A stretch of 64,000 nucleotides of DNA from Watersipora subatra (Eukaryota > Bryozoa > Gymnolaemata > Cheilostomatida > Watersiporidae). The notes under the pieces were generated by a model that worked only from the letters and a program-made list of their open reading frames with translations, ran no database searches and had not been told where the DNA came from. A program made the translations under genes and the position numbers. Location of the stretch: positions 60,926,248-60,990,247 of the forward strand of contig NC_088711.1 in NCBI RefSeq assembly GCF_963576615.1, given 5' to 3'. This document shows positions 29,201 to 40,300 of the stretch, piece after piece. Numbering within the stretch: position 1 is the stretch's first letter; each line of letters begins with the position of its first letter.

Positions 29201-31327
29201 ATGGAGAGCAGACGACTGTTGGACTACAGCAACAGCTCGGTTCTGTCAGAGATGAATTGGACACAGTGCAGGCCAGTGCTGCCAACCTAGATGAACAAAA
29301 TAAGGTGGGTTCTGGCGGGTTTGTGAAGCCATAGTGTGGTCTGAGATGCAGACAGGTCGATAATACAGTTTGTCTGACCTAGTTGAGTAGCTAATACAGT
29401 CAAACCTTTGCGTGTGATCACCTCAACACAAAAGTTTTTAATGATGTAAATAAGATGGCCAATAAGATGGGACAGCAGGCAAAGCTGTGCAGTGTTGTTT
29501 TCATACTCAAAATCTAAATACAAAACCGAATTTGGGCTATTTTACGATTGTGACTATTAATATCACGAATGCTTGCGAATGGCAACTGACTGATCATAAT
29601 GGTGACAATATTGGTCAACTATATTTATTTGACAACAAAATGAATTCAACAGATAAGTAAAATAACCACTATAGTTTATAATATTTGTAAATTTACAAGG
29701 GGCTTTATTCAGCATATTTGTTTGTTCGGGTGCCGTGTTCGGGTTCATCCCAACAGAGCTCCATCATTAAACCCCGCCCATATGAGACCCGTCGGCTATC
29801 CTTGGGGGGCTGTATATCATTGTTTAAACTAAGCGCATCGTATTCTCATCACATTATTTGCTCTAAGAGAAGCTGGTTCTGAGACACATCACTTGTGAGT
29901 GTGAATGTTTGACTACGTGTTGTTAGAATAGGAACTTATATTACAATAATATCTATCAATGCTGCTAGCTGTTACATGATACGTTTATGTCTGTATATTA
30001 TTGACCTTGGGTTAGCCTTAGGATCATCTGGTAAGACTATTTATTGGGAGCTTCTCAATCTTATTATGTAATAAATGACTTTATTATGTATAAGAATTTA
30101 TTTAAGTTGGGGTGTAGCAATGAATAAATTTATTTCGCAACAGCTTTAAATTGTTGACCTATGAACAATAAGAATACTAATAATACTAATTACATTATTA
30201 TTATTAATAATAATAATGTAATTATTATTATTAATAATTACATTATTATTATGGCCAAGCTAATAACAGGGCTCCGCTGCCCTGTTATTAGCTTGGCCAT
30301 CAGATATTGCTAAGCTATGCCATAGACTGTTCGGTTTGCTCGCTGACAGAAAGAGGCTTTGGTATTTGTTAAAAGCAAAATACCTGTCTGGTGTTATATT
30401 ATTGCGGGTGTATTTTTTGATATTGGTAATTGCACTGGATGTGTGAGACAAAAATTATTTAATTGTTGGAATTATCTTCTCGCTATTATAGAAACTTTCC
30501 CAGCAGCTGGAGGAATTAGAAACGGAGAAAGCCACTCAACAGAAAAGCCTTTCAGATAAAGTCTCAACTCTGGAAGCTAATCTCGCAGGACTAACACAGC
30601 AAAGAGATGAGGTAAGATTGGGTGGGACCATAGCAGGCGGAGTTATAGAATAGTAAGACATACCTAGCATATGGACTAAACACAGTTTAACAGGAATATG
30701 TAGGAATTCAATGTCTCTACGCAGGTATAAATATTCACTGCTTCATTTTTAAGCTGTTCTAACTGAGGAGTGGTTGGAGTTATCTTCCACTGTCCAAGTC
30801 CTAACTACTGTATAGCTTAAGTATAGCCCTAAGCAACTCATTTACAGTTGTAGACATATACAGTGTAGGTTAATCAGAGTTTAGTGGGTCAGAATGAACC
30901 AGGATAGTTTTGTATAGTTGTATCTCACAATGGAACTGTGTTTAGATTGAAATTTAATTTATGACCTTTTGTTAGCGCACTTGATATTGTTCTTAGCAGT
31001 GAACCAATAAAAACATTTAAATCGTGTTTTATGTTTTGGTGTAGACATAGAATTTTGTGTTTTTGTTGCTTGCACATCTGTCTTGCATGTCAATGGCCAG
31101 TTCATGATGAAGGTTTACTAATCTTATTTGGTGCTTGTTAATATTTAGGTTGATTATATATATATATATATTAATTATATATATAATCAATTAATATATA
31201 TATATTAATTGAATATATATATACATGTATATATATATTCAATTAATATATATCTATATACATTAATTGATTATATATATAATCAATATATATTTATATA
31301 TATATTCAATTAATATATATATATTGT

Positions 31328-31366
<39 letters not shown>

Positions 31367-34300
31367 CTGAATGCCCGGTGTTGCACAGGTAATAAACAAA
31401 GTTTTTGAGTAACTTATGAATTTGTATGAATTCATGAATATGAGTTGCATTAATTTGAGGAGCTTGAGCTAGTTACAACAAAAGCCGTGTCTCTCCTTCC
31501 ATCTGGGTGCTAAGAAAAAAAGATTGCACCTTACTAGAATCAAACCCGTACATTCAGCAGATACACGCATATGAAGCTAAGCGCACTACCACATAATCAT
31601 GCAGCCAGCTTGCCACAGCTTGAAACGATCGTGCTTATAGTCGTTTACGCGTCATGATCTCTCATGCAATCATAATCTTCAAACATGCTAGTTATTATTA
31701 GCTATTTTATTCCATAGTATTGTAAGGTAGCCACATGGTGTAGTGGATAAGGCGTCTGTCTGCAAAACCAGAGATTCCGAGTTCAATTCCAGTGTGAAGT
31801 GGTTTTTCGTTCTTGAAGCTTTTTCACTATAACTGGATATATGGACGACAGACAAACAAACACTTAGACATGTACATATGTAGATGGAAACCGGAGACCT
31901 GTGGGTTTGAACACTCACCTCAACATCTTAACCATTTCTATTAACACAGTTTTCTGTAACTCACTTGTTGATTATTGCCGGTATTTGGCAACCCACATTT
32001 GATGTGCAGGTGTTATTACAAACAATGCTCCAATGACTACTAGCATTACAGTTGTTCTTACATGACAGCACTTTTCAATATCCTCAAGATATTTCTTCAC
32101 ATTCTCCTTTCATTTGCTGGCATTACTGTAGTCATTAGGTAGTATTATATCTATTATAGTAGCCCTCTTGCTTCCTTTGTTCACCACCATGATATCTGAC
32201 TGGTTTGCCAAAACATGTTTGTCTGTCCGGATGTAGACGTCCCAGGACGCTTAGCACAGTCGTTGTCATTGACCTTCTCTGGAGCTTCCAGCAACTTTTG
32301 TGGCTTATTTAGGCCATTCTCATCGCATAGACCTTTGTATACTACTCATGTGATATGATTGTTCAGCGTATACATTGCTTGCTAGCTGCTTGCATCCACT
32401 GATGATGTGTTGGATAGTCTCTGTACATCCTTGCAGTCTGTGTCTAGGATCATTTCTGGTGTGATAGATCTGTGTTTGGAGTTGCCTGGTTGGGAGCACT
32501 CCCTCCTGCGCTGTCATGTTTAAACACTCTGTATTGGCTGCTAGGTCACCTTTGTTCAGCCATGTATATGCATATATATGGGTACAGTATTTATATATGT
32601 TTATATTTTATATCTATATACAGTGTATATATATTTCTCAAAGTATGTGTGTATGTATGCGTGTCCCTCCAGCTATAGCTATTATTAGAATAGCAGTAGC
32701 TGGACAACGCTGACGCAATGTCATGGCGTACCATTATTCAAAGCCTGGCGCTTATTAACTAGCTTACTGGAATTTTCCATTAGCAATGTGCCAAGCTAAT
32801 AGCAAGTGGTAGGCAACTCTCATCACTTCTCATTGTTTATAGCTGATTTTTAATACCCGGGCAATGCCGGGAGGCACAGCTAGTACACGTATGTAATTGT
32901 GAACAGGCAGTAGAGGCGCAGGCTAGTCTTCAGTCAGAGCTTGCCTCAAGGATGGCGCAGCTTGAAGAGGAGATGACTCAACGTACAGCAGAGGCAGAGG
33001 CAAATAGGAGGAAGGAGGCCTATCAATCCCTTGGTGAGCTTCTTAAGTCCTTGGGTTCTCAGTTTTAATTGCTAAAAAGGGTGTCACGAACCATCTCCTT
33101 ATTTTGCCTAAAGCCTTATGCTCACTAACTGAAACGTAGGGCAAACAGTTCTGTTTCCTTTTTTAGTTTGTTGAAGTGAATTTATATGCAGCCATGATTT
33201 AATGACTCTGTGTAGCTCAGGTCTGTCTCTACGTTACCCTGGGTGATATCTTTGTGTTCTGTAGGCTTAGCTGTAGACAAGGGAGTGCAAGAAGTGCACT
33301 TTACACTTGATCACATCTCCTCCGAGGAGTTCATCAGTCACACGTGTAACGCTGGTTAGTATGTTGCTCTCAAACATTGGATATGCTGATTGGTCTAGGT
33401 AGGCCTGCCAGGAGTGAGTTGACTTCTCGTTTACACGGATTGCATAAATACGATACAACAGGATATTTTTCTATTTCTCATAGAGCCTTGTGCTAAGAGA
33501 AATCGCTTATGCCTTTACACCATCGGAAGGTATGTGTTTTTTTCCTCAGGCTTGTGACCTGCTAACGCTTTGCACATCTGTTTCCGCAAGTTTGTAACTT
33601 ACCATATCTCTTGTTGTAGCTTGTGTTTCTATGTAGTCTCTTACGCCTTGCAACTCCATGCCGTGACAATCCAGATGGAATACTGTAGATGAAATTTCTT
33701 TCAACTTATGCTTCTGTTTTGCATACATAAAATATTACATGAAAGTCAGGCCGCATCAGGGTTATCTAAGCTTTTAATTTGACCTACTAGCACTCTTAAT
33801 GCCGGGCATCATAGCAACGATGGTAACCAGTCATCAATACCTTATGCTATCTCCAATAGTAGACATCATGATGAAATCCTTTTTTTTTAAAGTATTGTAC
33901 CCATAATTTATCGGTATTGTCTTGAAAATACTTCTTAAACCATGTGTGACTTTATTTAAAAGCAACATTGTCAGGCTGCACTAAACTTTATCACTGCACA
34001 TATTTGTTGTCCTTACAACATATTTTGCAAAATCATATAAACTTTTTTGGCTGCAAACAGAATGCTCTTCTTTAAACAATCTTACAGATGCGGCAGTCGA
34101 GGACCTCGGGAAGCTGGATGGTGAGCTGACAGAGATATTCACAGCCCTCGAGTCAGGAGACGACATGTTGAAGTTGTCTCACCTTGTACACTCTTTCAGT
34201 CATAGACTGTGCAGAACGTTGGAAGAGAGTAAGGCAGCCTGTAATAGGGCTCCACCTGATCAGGGGGATGGTGAGTAGACTCCCGCTTGTTAGGTATTTG

Positions 34301-37300
34301 CTATATTTGTCTTCCAGAGGCTGAAGTTTAAGAGTTTACTAGGCGAAGGCCCGGCGTCTCATGGGTATTAAAAACCAGTTTATAAACAGTGGCCGGTAAT
34401 GTAGTTACCAACTTATTAATTTGGCTAATTTGAGCGAGTTAGTATCAGTATCGCCAAACTTACTAATAAGAACTGTGAGAGCAAGCTATAGTGACATTGT
34501 GCTGTAATGCTGAGTTGTTATGCATATTTTAACCCAGATAGTGACTATCTGCCCAATAGATCCATTACATCTCGCGTAGCTTAATGGGTTAGTTTGTAGC
34601 TCTGTGAACGGGAGGTTGCGAGATACGGATTTTTCATAACTAGAATTTAATCGCTACAGCTGGACAGACACCGAATGATGAAAAACTTTGAGATTTATAT
34701 ATATCTAGATGTATCTGTAGAAGTAATGATTACAGCTTTTGGTCAAAATGTTTTGGCAGACCTACATTCAGCATTTTCACTACAGAAGGTAGAGTTCTTG
34801 TCCTAGAGCTTCAATCCGATGTTCTTTACAATCAGCAGAAAGTTTTGCGCAAGAAACAATGAATTTAGAATATGGAGGCCATGTTTAATATTATTTATGG
34901 TTTAGGAAAATTGGCTGCAAACGAAAAACGCCATCATTTTTGCAGTTTGACCAAACGGCAGACCTACATTCTCAAGCCTAATATCACAAAACAGACATAA
35001 TTTTCAGACATATCTGAGGTCCAATATTTTAAAATTTTACTAGCGTAAGCAGCAGAAATTTGTTTAAGATACTTTTTAGAATTTTTTTCATCGATGTCAA
35101 ACCCGAAATAAAAATTTTGAGACTGATATTTTGTTGTGAATTGGGAACATGATGTAAACTTACTAGTTTGTTGGGTTGTGACTAAATGATCCCAAATTTT
35201 AGATATCCAGTATTCTAAGTTTATTGTAGCAAGTTTAAATCTATGACCTGTGATTAATTCTTTTGTAAAAGTACCACGGCGAGCCTTTATAAAGGCATTC
35301 CATAACGAATCAATTAAGACTGAGCGTTCTATTTTGCCTGTTAGATCCAAATAGTTTTTAGGTAAAAAAATGGTTTCCTGAAATTAAATAAACATGAATT
35401 CACTCTATATTTTATTTTATATATAATTTATTTGTTTTGTTTACCTATCATTGCTTGTTATAGAGCTGGCTGAAAGATGCAATACTCTGGGTGAAGACAG
35501 CATTGCATGGATGTCCACACTTAAATCAGGTACAACTCGTCTCATTTTAATTTCATTTATTTTTTAATTGCATGTCAATCACTAAATTTCATTTGTTCTC
35601 TTTTGTTAACACCATAGAGTACGCGGAAGACTCACCAGACAAAGCTGCTCTCAAGTCTTTACTAGAAAAGGTAAGAAGTGATACGGAAGGCATGCTAGGA
35701 GTTGCGCGATCTCTTATCTTGCATGGTGATGATGTCAATGTCAGTGAGATAGGAGAGCTGGTTGAGGAAGAGCTCAATGCTACACAACAGGCCATCGAAG
35801 AAGGAGCCAATAAGATTCAGGTGAGATAGCGTAGTATATAGTCTTAGGTTCATGCTATCAGTCATCTGGTCTCTACATGGGGTTAGATCTTTTGACAAAA
35901 AAACTGGATGTTTTAAGATTATAATTGACAAAACCTGATTGCAGTTAAAACGCTTTGAAGAAGTTCATGTAAAATGACGTCACTAGTTGCCATCGTTGCT
36001 ACAGTTGATATCGGCTATTGCATTCAAGTGGGGCGTTATGCGTCTCTATTCTGTCAGTCTCTTTGCCGCAGACGTTATGATCGCACTTTTGGCTTGACTT
36101 GAGTATTTTACCGACGAGTTTTGTTGATTATAAGTTCTAAACATCCTGGCAGTCAGATCACCTCAAACATCAAAAAACATCACAAATGATAGACAAATCT
36201 GCTTTTGTAAAGCAGATAGACAAACTACCACTTTTGTAAAGCTGGCTTTACAAAAGTGGTAGTTAGTAGGAGGAGCACCGAGTATTCATAGCTAGTCAAC
36301 TAGTTTGAAATACTCAGCTAGTTTGATCGATGTGTTCGGCTCTTTATGACTGTGCTTTATCTACTGCAATTTTCGGCGATGGTTTAAAATCGATATTTAT
36401 TTTTCTTGCTTTTGGGATTCTACAGTAATTTGTTTGCTTACAAAAGGTCATTTTTATGTTCATGGAAAGGTGGGATGGACTTGAGAAACATATGAAGTAA
36501 TGTAGCTTAAAGCACATAAATTACGTAATTGTTTTATTATATATTTCAATACATCAGAGTCTTGGCTTTCGAATGAGTCTATATTCAATACACAAAGAAT
36601 AATATAGCTATGAAAAACAGGGTGTCAAAAGTATGTCCTGCAATAAAAAAACACTTGGTCGCGGTTCCCACAATGTGATGTCATAATTATCATTTAGCCT
36701 TAAATCGTGGATCCCTTTCGCTGCCATTGAGGCTGCGCTTTTCTGTGACAATCGGTGCTGTTAAACTCTAAGAGCACTGCTCATAAAGAGGATTCTAATA
36801 ATAAACTAGGATTCTAGATAATCAACAATGTCCGAGGATCGTGCTAACGCCAGACCAATACAAACACATGTTCTGGGTTAATTAATTATGCTTCAATAAA
36901 TATACTGTCGTTGATAAAGGTAATGAAATCACATCGATTAAATTGTGACCTGTAGTTGCGTGGCCCTAGGACTATATGTCAAGTGCACTTTCGCGAGATC
37001 ACGCAATGTTTGAAATTAATTAGTCTCAGTCCATGTCCCTCAACATCACGATAAAAAGAGAGGGCTAGTGCATAACATCATCGGGAAAACATAGTATGGT
37101 GCTTGGAATCTGAGTTATCTATCATAGAAATAACCTGTACATGGAGAGCTAATGACACCAATTCCTTTGTCATCTTCATTGGTTCTCTGGAGTTGTCTTA
37201 CCTTCGCCTGCCACCAGCGTCATTATCTGATAAAATCTACTAAAATTTTGTGCAAGTTCTTCTTTAATGGACTTGTTTGTTTAGAATATAAAATGTTGCT

Positions 37301-40300
37301 GGACATTATGTCAGCGTTTTAATAACCTGACAAGTAATGATGAAAGAGCTGACGTAGACTTAGCCTGAGTTCTATGGTATATCCTTGCTGTTGGTCAGTA
37401 ATAACAACTGCTATCAATTATCATGGACTGGAAGAGTGAGTGACACTCTAAATTTACTGCTTCAACTCATTGTTGGTGTGTTTTCTTCCTAATTGTATCC
37501 ATTGCCCTACTCATATGTTGGTTTGATGTGACACAGGAAATGCTGGAGAAAGCGAGACTGAGAGACACAGGTGTGAAATTAGAGGTCAATGAGAAGATTC
37601 TCGACTCGGTGACCAAGTTAATGGCTGAAATTCAGCAGCTCGTGAGGAAATCAAAAGATTTGCAGGCAGAGATCGTTGCATCGGGCAGAGTAAGTACAGC
37701 TATTTTTAGTAGAGCCCAAGGCGGTTGGTCGCTTATACAGAGGTAACTGTCAGTCTTTAATTGGTTCTCTTGATTAGAGTCACTGTCATTGCCTGTCTAC
37801 CTGACTGACTGACAACGGATTGTTTTTGTCGTAATCTTGGTTGGAATAATTCGTTATTGATGAATAGCAAGGGCGTTGGGAGAAAGATCGGAGAAAAATC
37901 CCTTGTGACGATGCGACTCATCTGTTTTATTGAGTATCAAGTTGAACACAATCTGGCAATATAGCGCCCATCATATACTTCTTATGCTAAACAGGTTCAT
38001 TATGGAGATACTTAGAATAGACAAGTTACAAAGGACAACTTGTCAAGTTGTATGTAAAGTTATCACATATTAGTGTTGAAGGTGGGGACTTCAGACTGCA
38101 ATACATGCAATACACGCATATGAAACATTTTTACTGTATGCACTATTTATATATCACTACTAACGGAATTCCCGGCGTTGCACGGATATTACAAACAACT
38201 TATAAAACAGTGGCATTTAATGTATTTGCCTGCCACTTGCCATTAGCCTGGCACATTGCCAATGGCTAATTTGAGTAGGCTAGTAATTCACTAATAAAAG
38301 CCCTTAGAGCAAGCGTTAATCACGCTGTGTAATGCACAGTGGGATTTCCACCCAGATATTCACCCATATTGCCCAATGCATCTATTAATCTTGTGTAGCT
38401 CAGTGGTTTGGCATGGCGTGTGGCAAATGGGAGGTTCCGAGATCAAATTTTCTGCGATACGGTATCCCCGTTGCAATATTTTAATAGCTATAGCCGGACA
38501 TACCGAAAGACATATATGTCTTTCTGTGTGCGTGTACATACATATACATAAGTATTGTGTGTATATATATCTATATATATAAATCTCAAGGTTTGTGTGT
38601 CTGTGTATATATACATAGATATACATAGATATATATATACACACTACACTTATGTATATGTATGTGCATGCACACACTATGCTTATAGCGTATTTATAAG
38701 ATGTAACGGGTATAAATGAACTCATTGGTATAATAAATATGTGAGACAGTTTTTCCTACTGAATGGAGAAGTTTTATTGCATTTGTATGGGGTAAGAGTT
38801 ATTTTTGCGCTATTGGCTATTCAGCTTCCATGCTTGTTTATACTTTCAGGGTAGCGCTTCAGCTAAAGAGTTTTATAAAAAGAACCACAGATGGACTGAG
38901 GGCCTTGTGTCTGCTGCCAAAGCTGTCGGGTGGGGCGCTTCCACCCTCGTGTAAGTATAAGTCACGTTGTTTTGTTCTTGAGAACGATGAGATATACTAC
39001 TACATGTACTATTACTACTATGGACACTCTTGCTATGTACTGACTTTAATACTACTATCGGTACTGCTGTTATTATCACAAGTATAACTACTGTTATTAT
39101 TGGTATTATTGTGGAGATAACCCAATGAGTCAATCAGTCCTGATTAGAAAATGTGTAGCTTATGTTGCCAAGGATGTTGAGGTGGGCATTCAGATTCTTC
39201 AACATGTTATGATGATGAGTTAGCAAAAACATTGTCTGGAAAGACTTGGTACCAGGTGTTATGTGGTATCTCACTATAGGGGCTAGGAGTAGGCACACTG
39301 TTGTTACAGCTCTCACTAGTAGGCATGATATTGTTACAGCACTTACTAGTAGTCATGCTATTGTTACAGCACTCACTAGAAGGCATGATATTGTAACAGC
39401 ACTCACTAGTAGGCATGATATTGTTACAGCACTAACTAGTAGGCATGATATTGTTACAGCTCTCACTAGTAGGCATGTTATTGTTACAGCTCTCACTAGT
39501 AGGCATGATATTGTTACAGCTCTCACTAGTAGGCATGATATTGTTACAGCTCTCACTAGTAGGCATGATATTGTTACAGCACTCACTAGTAGGCATGATA
39601 TTGTTACAGCTCTCACTAGTAGGCATGTTATTGTTACAGCTCTCACTAGTAGGCATGATATTGTTACAGCTCTCACTAGTAGGCATGTTATTGTTACAGC
39701 ACTTACTAATAGTCATGCTATTGTTACAGCACTCACTAGTTGGTGTGGTATATATATACATTGTATATTTGCAGAGAGAAGGCAGAGAAGATTATGGAAG
39801 GAAAGGGTACACTCAACGAACTTAAAGTCTGTTCTAATGAAATAGCTGCTAGTACGGCCCAGTTAGTTGTCTCCTCACAAGTGAAGGCAGACAAGGAGAG
39901 TCAGAAATTATCAGGTACCTGCATTCATTGTCTTATGGTCATATTTTTAGGCGACTCTCTTTGACGGTTCTCTTAAGCGCTATTGTCTTTACAGATGGTA
40001 TCTGATATCTGATACATATTGACACTATTTTTTGCCTAATTATGTACTTTGAAAATCTAATTGTAGGTTTCATGTTTTAATCTGTAGTCAGTCGGTTGCG
40101 AATAATGCTTGCTAGTAGATGTGTGGTTATCTAACTTGTATATATACAATTTTTATAGTATTCATTTTATGATATTTATTATAGCATTTTTATGTCTGTT
40201 TCATTTCTGTTACAAGACTATTAAAACTGTCCATTAATAAGGCTTTCATCATCCTATTCTACCATCTTGTGTGTTCATCTAACCAGTAAAAGAAAGGATG

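Noticed and set aside
31729..31803. tRNA gene
   Set aside because: A- and B-box-like motifs are present, but the acceptor and anticodon stems do not pair well and the segment lies in a repeated element.
39301..39741. Regular 30-base repeats resembling a CRISPR array
   Set aside because: There are no unique spacers; the units are contiguous, and the setting is an animal intron.
39246..39845. Open frames of 107-199 codons on both strands
   Set aside because: They are produced by the 30-base tandem repeat, and the + strand frame runs out of frame into the HIP1 exon at 39775.
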